Source of the DNA: Tunicatimonas sp964551335
GTDB lineage: Bacteria > Bacteroidota > Bacteroidia > Cytophagales > Cyclobacteriaceae
Assembly: GCA_964551335.1 (NCBI GenBank)
Contig: CAZKCO010000034.1
Coordinates: forward strand, 11,084 to 75,083
DNA length: 64,000 nt
Direction of reading: 5' to 3'
Numbering within the stretch: position 1 is the first letter of the stretch; every line of letters starts with the position of its first letter. Positions 44,145 to 53,586 of this stretch are shown here, in pieces. The notes under the pieces are model-generated. The model searched no databases. It was not told the origin of the DNA and was given only the letters and a program-made list of their open reading frames with translations. The translations under genes and the position numbers were made by a program.

Positions 44145-45919
44145 TGTCTCGCACCCAAAAAAGCGTATTCGAAACCTATCCCAAAACTACCTTAGTGCTG
44201 GTAGTGCTGATCATTATTCTAATGGTCGATGGTATTGCCGGTAGGTTACTGATTCCTACCAACGATCACGACTTCCGCTCGGCTCACCCTTACTATCACC
44301 ACGGGTTACTGCCCAACCGAACGCAGACCACCCACTGGGGGCCAATTGCTTATCCTATCGCAACCAACTCGTTGGGCTTCCGGGATGAAGAAGTCCGGTC
44401 AATCCCTCTAACGTCGGATAAGTACCGCGTACTGCTGATGGGCGACTCCCACACCGAAGCAGTAGGGGTGCCGTTTGAAGCGAGCTTTACAGGGCAATTA
44501 CTAACCAAACTGGATACCAGCCGAATCGAACTGCTGAATGCCGCTGCTGTAAGCTACAGTCCTAAGTTGTATTACTACAAAGCCCGGTATCTGTTGGAAG
44601 AAATTGGGTTAGATTTTGATGAGATGTACGTGTTCATCGACATCTCGGATATCCAGAATGAATACGCCTACCAGGAATTTGAACCCAGCACTTCGCCCAC
44701 TGCTCAGTTGCTTCCGCGGATAAAAAATGCCCTGAAAAATCACTCATTTATCTACTACGCCACCCGGCGCCTCTACCTGGAACGACAGCGGGAGAAATTT
44801 TACCGTAATATCAGCCAGAACCTGATTGACCGTAACAACACGGTAGATCTCTACCGCACATTCTTCTCCCATTTTAACAACGATGTGCTGTTAAACAACC
44901 CTCAGTTTCATACCACCATTTCGGAGTGGTACTCAGACGAAAGTTTATATCAGCGCTGGGGTAAGCAGGGTATTGAGTTGATGACAGTTTATATGCAAAA
45001 GCTGGTAGCGCTTTGTCAGCAACACCAGGTTCCGCTGACCATTACGGTACATCCCTGGCGTACCCAGGTAAAAAAAGGGGAAGCTGAAGATCGACATACC
45101 CAGTACTGGCGAAGCTTTGCTCGGGAAAATGATATTGGGTTTATCAATCTCTATCCGGTCTTTATTAACGAGCTACCTGCCGAGGAGGTGATCCAGAACC
45201 ACTTTATTGCGGATGATAATCACTGGACGGCTTCCGGCCACCGGCTAGTAGCCGATAAGCTCAGCAGTTTTCTGCTTTCTTCAGTAGCCGAGAACGAATT
45301 AGTGAATTTATCCGAAGAAGATTTTTACTATCATCGGGGCATCGTGCTTGGGGAGCAGGGCAAAATTGACAGCGCGATTGCTTCTTTAACCCGAGCCATT
45401 AAAATCAACCCTGAACGGCCAGACTTTTACTACCAGCGGGGAAGTATACAGCTACAACAGCACGCGTTTCAATCCGCCGCCGATGATTTTCAGCGAGTGA
45501 TCGACGTAGATTCTACTCACCGGAAAGCAGAATTAAGTGCTAAGATTCTACCAGCCCATCAGGTTGTTTACGAAACCACTTTGTTACTTGACCAGCAGCT
45601 ATCGGATAGTTTGTACCTTGAGCGAGGGAAAGCCTGGCTGGAGATGGGGCGTTACCTGCGGGCGTACGATGATTTTGATCAGGCTCGTCAACTGAATATT
45701 CGCAACAAAGAATCTTACTACTATCTGGGGTATATCAAGAAAAACCTGATGCAGTCGGAGCGGGAGAGCGTGCGCTACTTTGACCGGGCGATTGCGCTGG
45801 ATTCCAATTATCTGGATGCCTATCGTCAGCGGGTGGAAGCCTTTCGGGCCATTGGGGCAGCGGAGCGAGCGGCTCAGGATCAGGATCAGGTAGAACGGTT
45901 AAGCCCTGCCAAAAATTGA
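44144..45919 (+). CDS. Membrane-anchored SGNH hydrolase with C-terminal TPRs
   Basis: The 591-residue protein starts at a GTG one base inside the preceding stop. An N-terminal helix (about 15-34) precedes an SGNH domain: VLLMGDSHTEAVG (Asp101, Ser102), VFIDISDIQNEY and DDNHWTASGHRLVADKL with the Asp-x-x-His type ending. TPRs occupy about 390-585 (FYYHRGIVLGEQGKIDSA, FYYQRGSIQLQQ, YYYLGYIKKNL). It resembles AlgX/AlgJ-like acetyl-transfer partners in layout, but no acyltransferase gene (MBOAT type) is nearby. It is a paralogue-like partner of the SGNH protein two genes upstream. Confidence 0.75.
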   Translation: MSRTQKSVFETYPKTTLVLVVLIIILMVDGIAGRLLIPTNDHDFRSAHPYYHHGLLPNRTQTTHWGPIAYPIATNSLGFRDEEVRSIPLTSDKYRVLLMGDSHTEAVGVPFEASFTGQLLTKLDTSRIELLNAAAVSYSPKLYYYKARYLLEEIGLDFDEMYVFIDISDIQNEYAYQEFEPSTSPTAQLLPRIKNALKNHSFIYYATRRLYLERQREKFYRNISQNLIDRNNTVDLYRTFFSHFNNDVLLNNPQFHTTISEWYSDESLYQRWGKQGIELMTVYMQKLVALCQQHQVPLTITVHPWRTQVKKGEAEDRHTQYWRSFARENDIGFINLYPVFINELPAEEVIQNHFIADDNHWTASGHRLVADKLSSFLLSSVAENELVNLSEEDFYYHRGIVLGEQGKIDSAIASLTRAIKINPERPDFYYQRGSIQLQQHAFQSAADDFQRVIDVDSTHRKAELSAKILPAHQVVYETTLLLDQQLSDSLYLERGKAWLEMGRYLRAYDDFDQARQLNIRNKESYYYLGYIKKNLMQSERESVRYFDRAIALDSNYLDAYRQRVEAFRAIGAAERAAQDQDQVERLSPAKN

Positions 45920-46021
45920 TAAGCTGAGCGTAGATTCAAAGTTGAAGTTCACCTCTTCGGAGATTGGGAGCTTGAGCGTAAAATACGTAACATTAGGAGA
46001 CCTTCAGTGGGTAATTACAGT

Positions 46022-48289
46022 ATGAAAAAGATTTTAATTGGGTTACTAGTCGGGCTGATCTTCGTGAGTGGATGTGCCGAATCGGACCGTGAGGCTACCT
46101 CCTCGGCCTACATGGTTGACTTGCTGCGGGAGGTGGCCGAGCAAAACCGTACGTTTAGGCATCCCTACATGCATGAGCTACGCGTAGCCCACTACGACAG
46201 TCTGTGGCAACAGGCTCTCGGCGGGGAAAACAAACTGGATTACCACTACATAAAATCCATTGAACTGCTGAATGCCGGTCGGTCGGAAGAAGCCGCAACG
46301 TCCTTTCAGGATTTATACGCCGTTCTTTTGGAGTACCAGGACGATTACCCCGAAGCGGTAAACGCTCGGCTAAAAGATCTGGAGTCGCTGATTGCCATCA
46401 GTTACCTGCGGCAGGGGGAGCAGGAGAACTGCGTAATGAACCATACCTCGGCTTCCTGTATCATTCCTATCGCGGCCGAAGGCTACCATCAGCTACCGGA
46501 TGGTTCATCGCGGGCGATTGAAGCGTATACCCGTATTCTGCAAAGAAACCCCGATGCGCTGGATGCTCGTTGGCTGCTGAACATCGCCTACATGACCTTG
46601 GGCAAATATCCTGAGCAGGTACCGGAAGATTGGCTTATTCCTTCTGAAGCATTTGCCTCGGAGTATCCACTGAAGAAATTCGAAGATGTAGCGCCTCATC
46701 TAGGGCTGGCTAACCGTGCCTTGTCCGGGGGTACCGTAATTGAAGATTTTAACCAGGATGGCTACCTGGATATCATGGTTACCTCCTGGGGACTGGAAGA
46801 CCAAATGCAGTACTTTCAGCACGACGGAACCGACGGGATGAGTTTTACCGAACGAACGAAGGAGGCCGGGCTGACCGGGCTGGTCAGTGGTCTGAATATG
46901 GTGCACGCTGACTATAATAACGATGGGCTGCCCGACGTGCTGGTACTACGTGGTGCTTGGCTGGAAGAGCACGGGCGCCACCCTAACTCACTGTTACGAA
47001 ACAACGGCCCCGATCCCGATGGTATCCCTACGTTTACTGACGTCACCCGGGAAGTGGGACTGCTGGAGTTTATGCCTACCCAAACCGCCGTCTGGAGTGA
47101 TTTCAACAACGATGGTTGGGTTGATTTACTGATCGGTAATGAAACCCCCCGGGGAAAATTTTACAAGTTTCCCACTCAGCTATACGTAAATCAGGGAGGA
47201 ATAAAAGATACGGTTACGTTTACCGAAGTATCTCAGGCGGCAGGCATCAACGTAACCGAATACGTGAAGGGAGTGGTGGCTGGAGACTACGATAATGATG
47301 GTTGGGCTGATATATACGTATCTACACTGGAAGGACGAAACTTTCTATTCAGAAATTCCGGAGCTACCGAAGATGGACTACCCCGCTTTGAAGATGTGAC
47401 CGAAGAAGCCGGGCTGCTGGAGGACATCAATACTTTCCCCGCCTGGTTCTGGGACTACAACAACGACGGCTGGCTGGATATTTTTGTGTCGGGCTACAAC
47501 CGGGGTTCGGCCGGTTCCATCGCCCATCAGGTAGCCGCTGAGTATCTGGATTTACCGTTTGAAGCGGATATGCCCCACCTCTACCGCAATAATGGGCCGA
47601 GTGAGTCCGGAAGGCCCACCTTTACCGATGTGACCCGGGAAGCTAATTTGTACCAGATTATGCATACTATGGGTTCTAACTTCGGTGATCTGGATAATGA
47701 CGGCTACCTGGATATGTTTCTGGGTACCGGAGATCCCGACTTTCGCTCCATTATCCCCAACCTAGTATTTCGGAACGATCAGGGTAAAAAGTTTCAGAAT
47801 GTAACTACTGCCGGAGGCTTCGGCAATTTGCAAAAGGGGCACGCCGTGGCTTTTGCTGACCTGGACCACGACGGCGATCAGGATATTTTTGTGAACATGG
47901 GCGGGGCCAACTACGGCGATGTTTATCAGAATAGCCTGTTTGAAAACCCCTACAGCAACATTGCGGAGGCTAACCACTGGATCACCTTACAACTGCTAGG
48001 CACCGAATCGAACCGGATGGCCATTGGTACCCGCATCCGGATTGTAACTACCGAGCAGGGGCAGTCCCGTGCTATTTTCCGGGAGGTAAATTCGGGAGGT
48101 AGTTTTGGCGGCAACACATTGCGGCAGGAGATCGGACTGGGAAGCAGCAGTATGGTTGACACCTTGCAAATTAGCTGGCCCGCTTCCGGAACTATACAAA
48201 CTCTCACTAATGTAGAGGCCAATCAGTTTCTGACCATCACCGAAGGTATTCAAAACGAAGAAATTGCCATGCAGAAAACATTAGATTGA
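46022..48289 (+). CDS. CRTAC1-family lipoprotein (FG-GAP/ASPIC-UnbV)
   Basis: I start at ATG 46022, giving a lipoprotein signal with VSGC (Cys18); the GTG 15 bases upstream is weaker. Residues about 60-210 are TPR-like. Several VCBS/FG-GAP repeats follow (VIEDFNQDGYLDIMVTSWG, DYNNDGLPDVLVLR, DFNNDGWVDLLIGN, DLDNDGYLDMFLG, DLDHDGDQDIFVNMGG). The C-terminal ASPIC/UnbV domain has WITLQLLGTESNRMAIGTR and QEIGLGSSSMVDTLQISWP. Such proteins are frequent in glycan loci and have no defined activity. It likely binds calcium outside the cell. Confidence 0.88.
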   Translation: MKKILIGLLVGLIFVSGCAESDREATSSAYMVDLLREVAEQNRTFRHPYMHELRVAHYDSLWQQALGGENKLDYHYIKSIELLNAGRSEEAATSFQDLYAVLLEYQDDYPEAVNARLKDLESLIAISYLRQGEQENCVMNHTSASCIIPIAAEGYHQLPDGSSRAIEAYTRILQRNPDALDARWLLNIAYMTLGKYPEQVPEDWLIPSEAFASEYPLKKFEDVAPHLGLANRALSGGTVIEDFNQDGYLDIMVTSWGLEDQMQYFQHDGTDGMSFTERTKEAGLTGLVSGLNMVHADYNNDGLPDVLVLRGAWLEEHGRHPNSLLRNNGPDPDGIPTFTDVTREVGLLEFMPTQTAVWSDFNNDGWVDLLIGNETPRGKFYKFPTQLYVNQGGIKDTVTFTEVSQAAGINVTEYVKGVVAGDYDNDGWADIYVSTLEGRNFLFRNSGATEDGLPRFEDVTEEAGLLEDINTFPAWFWDYNNDGWLDIFVSGYNRGSAGSIAHQVAAEYLDLPFEADMPHLYRNNGPSESGRPTFTDVTREANLYQIMHTMGSNFGDLDNDGYLDMFLGTGDPDFRSIIPNLVFRNDQGKKFQNVTTAGGFGNLQKGHAVAFADLDHDGDQDIFVNMGGANYGDVYQNSLFENPYSNIAEANHWITLQLLGTESNRMAIGTRIRIVTTEQGQSRAIFREVNSGGSFGGNTLRQEIGLGSSSMVDTLQISWPASGTIQTLTNVEANQFLTITEGIQNEEIAMQKTLD

Positions 48290-48429
48290 ATTAGAGCCAA
48301 TTTTAGTAGAGGAATCATCAAATATTCATCCGTTTTTTCGGCAGCGAAGGTAGAAATTGTATCTTGGAATAGAGAGGCTAGTTAATGCCTGTTTTAGATA
48401 TTAATTCATCAAATACAACAACCTAACGT

Positions 48430-49692
48430 ATGGCTTTCAAGAATCACCAAACTAATTCAACCAAGAAAAAGGGCATCTCGCGTCGTTCCGCAATACAATC
48501 CGTGTTGGGGGTGGCGGGGGTCGGGATGATGTTACCCCAATCCTCCTACGCTGCTCCTGTGCAGCCCTTGCGAACCAGAGAGTCAGTCAAAATCACTCGG
48601 CTGGAAACCTTTTTGGTAAAGCCCCGCTGGATCTTTCTGAAGATTCATACCGATGCCGGGGTGGTCGGCTTGGGCGAACCTCTGCTGGAAGGTAGAGCCC
48701 TTACCATTCAAACGGCCATTCAGGAAATTGAACCTTACCTGATTGGCAAAGATCCCCGGCAGGTGGTGCACCACTGGCAGGCCATCTACCGCCACGCTTT
48801 CTACCGGGGTGGCCCCATCCTCACCAGTGCCCTCAGCGGTATTGACCAGGCCCTATGGGATATCAAGGGAAAGCTATTGGGGATACCGGTACACGAATTA
48901 CTCGGTGGTCCTACCCGTGACCGGGTCACCGTTTACGGGCGGGCTAGCAATGCCGAGCAAATTAAACAGCAGATCGGTTTAGGGTTTAATACCATTAAAA
49001 CCGGGGTAGCCATGGAAAACCCTGCCCGGGCGGTAGAAACCCCTAAGTTCATTGATTATGCCGTAGACAACTTCGCTTCATTGCGGGAAGCCGCCGGGCC
49101 GGAGTTGAATATCGGCATCGACTTCCATGGAGAAATCTCGCCCCAAACGGCCAAAGTACTCGTTAAGGCGCTGGAGCCCTATCAGCCGATGTTCATTGAA
49201 GAGCCGGTGCAGTGCCAGAACGTAGATGTAATGGCCGAAATCGCCCGGAGTACGCATCTGCCGATAGCTACCGGTGAGCGGATTTTTACCAAGTGGGGCT
49301 TTAGAGAGATACTGGAGAAGGGAGCGGCCAGCATCCTGCAACCCGACCTCTGCCATGCTGGGGGTATCACTGAGGGGCGGTTGATCGCCGGAATGGCCGA
49401 AGCCTACTACGCCGTAGTAGCTCCGCACAATCCGATGGGCCCTATCTCGCTAGCCTGCGGATTGCATTTGGCGGCCAGTATTCCTAATTTCTTAGTACAA
49501 GAGCAAGTCAGTTTGGGAGAGGGTTATCTGAAGGAACCTTTCCAATTACAAGAAGACGGAACCGTGATGGTGCCTACCGCACCAGGGTTGGGCATTGAAC
49601 TGGACGAAGACCAGCTCGCCGAGAAGATCGGACACGACTGGAAGAACCCCGAAACCTACGATCCCCGCGATGGTTCGGTGGTGGATTGGTGA
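48430..49692 (+). CDS. Exported galactonate-dehydratase-like enzyme (enolase superfamily)
   Basis: Residues 15-41 form a twin-arginine signal (SRRSAIQS, cleavage after SYA). The rest is a mandelate-racemase-type enolase. Asp231, His233 (GIDFHGE), Glu257 (FIEEPV), Glu283 (TGERIF) and His333 (APHNPMG) have the same spacing as Asp183, His185, Glu209, Glu235 and His285 of E. coli D-galactonate dehydratase (DgoD), each shifted by 48. That supports dehydration of D-galactonate or a close sugar acid to a 2-keto-3-deoxy acid. Export is unusual, since DgoD works in the cytoplasm. It precedes a Gfo/Idh oxidoreductase that is also twin-arginine exported. Confidence 0.82.
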   Translation: MAFKNHQTNSTKKKGISRRSAIQSVLGVAGVGMMLPQSSYAAPVQPLRTRESVKITRLETFLVKPRWIFLKIHTDAGVVGLGEPLLEGRALTIQTAIQEIEPYLIGKDPRQVVHHWQAIYRHAFYRGGPILTSALSGIDQALWDIKGKLLGIPVHELLGGPTRDRVTVYGRASNAEQIKQQIGLGFNTIKTGVAMENPARAVETPKFIDYAVDNFASLREAAGPELNIGIDFHGEISPQTAKVLVKALEPYQPMFIEEPVQCQNVDVMAEIARSTHLPIATGERIFTKWGFREILEKGAASILQPDLCHAGGITEGRLIAGMAEAYYAVVAPHNPMGPISLACGLHLAASIPNFLVQEQVSLGEGYLKEPFQLQEDGTVMVPTAPGLGIELDEDQLAEKIGHDWKNPETYDPRDGSVVDW

Positions 49693-49796
49693 CATATGGC
49701 CGGTAGATTTATTGGAGCAGTTGGGTATCGCTGAAAATACTTTAGTTATATTTGATATTGATAAAACCAACATCTAGAAAATTACCGACGAGAAAC

Positions 49797-51152
49797 ATGA
49801 GTACGAAAAATCAATCCCGCAGAAATTTTTTACAAAAAGCCGCCGTAGGTTCAATGGGGGTCACCCTGGGCAGTTCTTTAAATTCACTTTCTGCCAAGAA
49901 TTATCGCAATATTATCGGTGCTAACGACCGTATCAATGTAGCCATTGCCGGCTTAGGCCGAAGATTGGGAAGTTACGTAGATCCTATTTCGAGTAAAGAC
50001 AGCAATGTTCGCCTCGTCTATCTGTGCGATGTTATGCAAAGCCAAATGGAAAAAGCTCAGCAAAGATTTGGCGAAAAGCTGGACTACCAACCCCAACTTG
50101 AAAAAGATATCCGCAAGATACTGGCTTCTAATGATGTGGACGCAATATTCAATGCCACCCCCGACCATTGGCACGCACCTATGGCCTTTATGGCGATGGA
50201 AGCGGGCAAAGATATGTACCTGGAAAAGCCAGTGAGCCACAACCCTCGCGAGAGCGAAATGCTGGTCGAGTACCAGAAAAATTATGGTAGCGTCATTCAG
50301 ATGGGTACTCAACAGCGTTCGTCGCCCGAATCCATAGAGATTATCGGAAAAATACACGATGGGCTAATCGGTGAGGTCTACAAAGCCGAAGCCTTTTATT
50401 CCAACGGCCGGGGTGAAGTAGTAGTGCCCCAAAAAGCAGATGTACCTGCCGGCCTAGACTGGGATTTGTTCCAGGGCCCCGCTCCCCGCAAGCCCTACGA
50501 ACACGATACCTGGGACTACAACTGGCACTGGTACGGTTGGGATTACGGCACGGCAGAATCGGGCAACAATGGTACCCATGAGCTGGACGTGGCTCGCTGG
50601 GCGTTGCAGGTAGGCCATCCGCAACACGTGTTTGTGGAGGGAGCCAAGAGGCATTTCCAAGACGATGGCTGGACCATGTACGATACTATTGAAGCTACTT
50701 TTATCTTTCCGGGCAACAAAGTAATCCAGTGGGACGGTAAAAGTCGCAACGGTTATGAAACCTACGGCAAAGGACGTGGTACCATTATTTACGGAACCGA
50801 AGGCTCCGTATTCGTTGATCGAAGTGGCTACCAGGTTTTTGACCGCGGGGGTAAACTACTGCAAAGCAGTGAAGGCGAGAGCAATGAGTCTGGCCTGGCT
50901 CTCGGCGGAGGTGGTGATATGACTACTCGCCATGTAAACAATTTCTTCGAAACTATTCGAGGAAAAGAAAAGCTAAACCAGCCCATTGACCAAGGGATAG
51001 TCAGCCAACACCTCACCCACCTGATCAACATTGCCTACCGGGTAGGTAAGCCACTGGAGGTTGATACCGTCACCGGAAAGGTATACGACCGCGATGCCAT
51101 GAAAATCTGGAGCAGGGAATATGAGCCAGGTTGGGAGCCAAAAGCAGTCTGA
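49797..51152 (+). CDS. Exported Gfo/Idh/MocA-family oxidoreductase
   Basis: The ATG at 49797 begins MSTKNQSRRNFLQKAAVG, a twin-arginine signal; a frame open 15 codons further upstream lacks this. The 451-residue enzyme has a Rossmann start (INVAIAGLGRR, about 46-56), EKPVSHN (143-149) of the dinucleotide/substrate pocket, and the C-terminal alpha/beta domain (GHELDVARW-type GTHELDVARWAL). It should oxidise or interconvert sugar hydroxyls with bound NAD(P). The DUF1080 gene follows with a 53-base gap and could act on the oxidised product. Confidence 0.88.
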   Translation: MSTKNQSRRNFLQKAAVGSMGVTLGSSLNSLSAKNYRNIIGANDRINVAIAGLGRRLGSYVDPISSKDSNVRLVYLCDVMQSQMEKAQQRFGEKLDYQPQLEKDIRKILASNDVDAIFNATPDHWHAPMAFMAMEAGKDMYLEKPVSHNPRESEMLVEYQKNYGSVIQMGTQQRSSPESIEIIGKIHDGLIGEVYKAEAFYSNGRGEVVVPQKADVPAGLDWDLFQGPAPRKPYEHDTWDYNWHWYGWDYGTAESGNNGTHELDVARWALQVGHPQHVFVEGAKRHFQDDGWTMYDTIEATFIFPGNKVIQWDGKSRNGYETYGKGRGTIIYGTEGSVFVDRSGYQVFDRGGKLLQSSEGESNESGLALGGGGDMTTRHVNNFFETIRGKEKLNQPIDQGIVSQHLTHLINIAYRVGKPLEVDTVTGKVYDRDAMKIWSREYEPGWEPKAV

Positions 51153-51205
51153 TTTACCACCAGATGATAACCCACTTGAAAACTTCAAATCTGAACTCAA
51201 AACTG

Positions 51206-51949
51206 ATGTTAAGAAATATAATATTTAGAATCATTACTGTCTCTATGGTGAGCGCGTGGGGGTGTGCCCCATCATCTAATAACGCGGAAGAGGCTACCAG
51301 TGAAGAACCCGCGGCCACACCTGCCGACGAATGGCAATCTTTGTTCAACGGAAACGACCTTTCCGGTTGGGAGGTTCTCGGAGGCGATGCCAATTTCTAC
51401 GTGGAAGACGGTATGATTGTAGGGTTGACCGAAGAAGACTTGCCCAACTGCTTTCTAGCTACCCAGAATGAATACGATGACTTTGTTCTCGAAGTTGAAT
51501 TCAAAATTGATTCGGCGATTAATTCGGGCGTACAGATTCGCAGTGACACCTATGAGCAGGATACCACTACTTCCTATATCAACGGCCAACTTGAGGAGGG
51601 CACCCGAGACTGGGAAGCGGGCCGGGTTTATGGCTATCAGGTTGAGATTGACCCCTCTGACCGGGCCTGGACCGGCGGTTTCTACGAAGAGGGTGGCCGA
51701 GGGTGGTTAACCCCCTTGGTAGATCAAAATGAAGCTCAGGCAGCCTTTAAACCCGGCGAATGGAATCACTTTAGAATTCGTGCCGAAGGTAATAGCTTCA
51801 AAACCTGGATCAACGATGTTGAGGCGGTAAACACTACCGACGATCATCACGAAAAAGGCTTTATCGCTATGCAGTTGCACGGGGCCTGGAAAGAAGAGCA
51901 GATAGGGCAGAAAGTCTACTTCAAAAACATCCGAATCAAGGAGCTTTAA
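51206..51949 (+). CDS. DUF1080 lipoprotein (3-keto-glycoside hydrolase-like)
   Basis: The ATG at 51206 gives a 247-residue lipoprotein (AWGC, Cys20); longer frames overlap the preceding gene. A DUF1080 concanavalin-like beta-sandwich begins at EWQSLFNGNDLSGWEVLGG and includes FVLEVEFKIDSAINSGVQIRS, GYQVEIDPSDR, GGRGWL and WNHFRIRAEGN. Some DUF1080 proteins hydrolyse 3-keto-glycosides, and Gfo/Idh enzymes can produce such keto-sugars. The pairing here is thus suggestive, not proof. It ends the plus-strand run and faces the DUF1501 gene. Confidence 0.85.
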   Translation: MLRNIIFRIITVSMVSAWGCAPSSNNAEEATSEEPAATPADEWQSLFNGNDLSGWEVLGGDANFYVEDGMIVGLTEEDLPNCFLATQNEYDDFVLEVEFKIDSAINSGVQIRSDTYEQDTTTSYINGQLEEGTRDWEAGRVYGYQVEIDPSDRAWTGGFYEEGGRGWLTPLVDQNEAQAAFKPGEWNHFRIRAEGNSFKTWINDVEAVNTTDDHHEKGFIAMQLHGAWKEEQIGQKVYFKNIRIKEL

Positions 51950-51950
51950 C

Positions 51951-51992
51951 CTTCATTCAGATGCTGAATGAAGCACTTGCTGGGAGTAAGTG
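51951..51992. terminator. Tandem hairpins between convergent genes
   Basis: CTTCATTCAG-ATG-CTGAATGAAG is a perfect 10-bp hairpin, two bases after the DUF1080 stop. A smaller CACTTGC/GTAAGTG hairpin follows directly. There is no long T run, so termination efficiency is uncertain. The rest of the gap to 52138 shows nothing. Confidence 0.4.
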
Positions 51993-52138
51993 ACGGATCT
52001 TAAGAAATTTTGCTTTAAGTAGCTCCTCCGGTCAGCATGTCTACTGGGCAAGCTAAAAAGCTGGCTATTCCTTACCGATCGCAGGAATTCCATTTTTAAC
52101 TACCCATATTTTTAGGAAAACCTGCGCAGTTGCACGTG

Positions 52139-53584
52139 TTAGGCCAGGATGTCTTTCACTACGTGGCCGTGCACGTCGGTGAGGCGGTAGCGGCGGCCCT
52201 GATGCTTGAAGGTAAGTTGCTCGTGGTCAATGCCCAACAGGTGCAGCAGCGTGGCCTGAAAATCGTGGACGTGTACGCCGTTGCTGGCTACGTTGTAGCT
52301 GAATTCATCGGTTTCGCCGTACACCATGCCGGGCTTCACGCCGCCACCGGCCATCCACATAGTGAAGCAACCAGGGTGATGGTCACGCCCGTAGTTATCG
52401 GCGGTGAGCCTTCCCTGCGAAAAGCTGGTGCGGCCGAACTCGCCGCCCCAAACTACCAATGTGTCTTCCAGCAGTCCCCGTTGCTTCAGGTCCTGAAGTA
52501 AACCGGCGGTAGCCTGATCGGTACTCAAAGCTTGCCGCTTGATTCCGGCCGGAAGACCGCCGTGCTGGTCCCAGCCCATGTGGTAGAGCTGAATGAATTT
52601 CACGTCCCGCTCGGCCAGCCGTCGGGCTAGCAGGCAGTTAGCCGCGTAGGTACCCGGTTTGCGGGCATCTTCACCGTACAGTTCGTACACGTAATCCGGC
52701 TCGTTGCCGACATCTACCGCTTCGGGCACGGAGGTTTGCATGCGGTAGGCCATTTCGTATTGAGTGATTTTAGAATGGATTTCGGGGTCGCCCCAGATAC
52801 CGTACTGATGCTCGTTCATCTCCCTGATGTAATTCAGCGCCCGCCTCCGATCTTCCTTATGCACGCCGTAAGGGTTGTTAAGGTAGAGCACCGGATCTTT
52901 ACCCGAGCGGAACTGCACTCCCTGATGGTGAGAAGCCAGAAAGCCATTACCCCAGGCGGCTGAACTCAGGGGCTGGGCACCACCTCCCTTAGAGATAAGC
53001 ACGATAAAATGAGGTAGATTTTCATTATCCGAACCTAAGCCGTAACTGAGCCAGGAGCCAATGCTGGGGCGTCCGCTGAGTTGAGAACCGGTTTGCACGA
53101 ACATCACCGCTGGCTCATGATTGATGGCTTCGGTATACATAGACTTAATGATACACAAATCGTCAACTACCTGAGAGGTGTACGGAAACAACTCGCTTAC
53201 CCAGGCGCCCGACTGCCCGTACTGCTTGAAGTCGTAGATGGATTGCACCAACGGAAAAGTAGATTGTCCGGTTACCATACCGGAGTTACGCTGGGTTCCG
53301 CGTACCGAATCCGGAATTTCCTGGCCGTGCCACTTGGCGAGGGCCGGTTTGTAATCAAATGTTTCTATCTGGGAGGGGCCACCACTCTGGAACAGGTAGA
53401 TTACCCGCTTAGCCTTGGCCGGGAAATGCGGACCCGGAATGATTCCACCGTTAGCAGTCGGCTTAGCCAGTGCCTCGGCGGGGTTTAGTAGATTGCCCAG
53501 TGCTAAGGCGCCAAAGCCCAGGCTGCTTTGCTTCAAAAAATCTCTTCGCGATTGCTGTAACCGTAATCTATTTATCTCTTCCAT
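52139..53584 (-). CDS. DUF1501 exported protein
   Basis: The 481 residues start with a twin-arginine signal (SRRDFLKQSSLGFGALALG). The body is the alkaline-phosphatase-like fold of DUF1501 proteins: AKRVIYLFQSGGPSQIETFDYKP, GSWLSYGLG, DVKFIQLYHMGWDQHGGL, DTLVVWGGEFGRT and DNYGRDHHPGCFTMWMAGGG, with metal-site-like Asp/His residues in place. Its job is unknown, though sulfatase- or phosphatase-like chemistry is possible. It is paired, two bases apart, with the DUF1549/DUF1553 gene upstream, an arrangement common in Planctomycetes and in some Bacteroidota. Confidence 0.9.
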   Translation of the reverse strand: MEEINRLRLQQSRRDFLKQSSLGFGALALGNLLNPAEALAKPTANGGIIPGPHFPAKAKRVIYLFQSGGPSQIETFDYKPALAKWHGQEIPDSVRGTQRNSGMVTGQSTFPLVQSIYDFKQYGQSGAWVSELFPYTSQVVDDLCIIKSMYTEAINHEPAVMFVQTGSQLSGRPSIGSWLSYGLGSDNENLPHFIVLISKGGGAQPLSSAAWGNGFLASHHQGVQFRSGKDPVLYLNNPYGVHKEDRRRALNYIREMNEHQYGIWGDPEIHSKITQYEMAYRMQTSVPEAVDVGNEPDYVYELYGEDARKPGTYAANCLLARRLAERDVKFIQLYHMGWDQHGGLPAGIKRQALSTDQATAGLLQDLKQRGLLEDTLVVWGGEFGRTSFSQGRLTADNYGRDHHPGCFTMWMAGGGVKPGMVYGETDEFSYNVASNGVHVHDFQATLLHLLGIDHEQLTFKHQGRRYRLTDVHGHVVKDILA

Positions 53585-53586
53585 AA

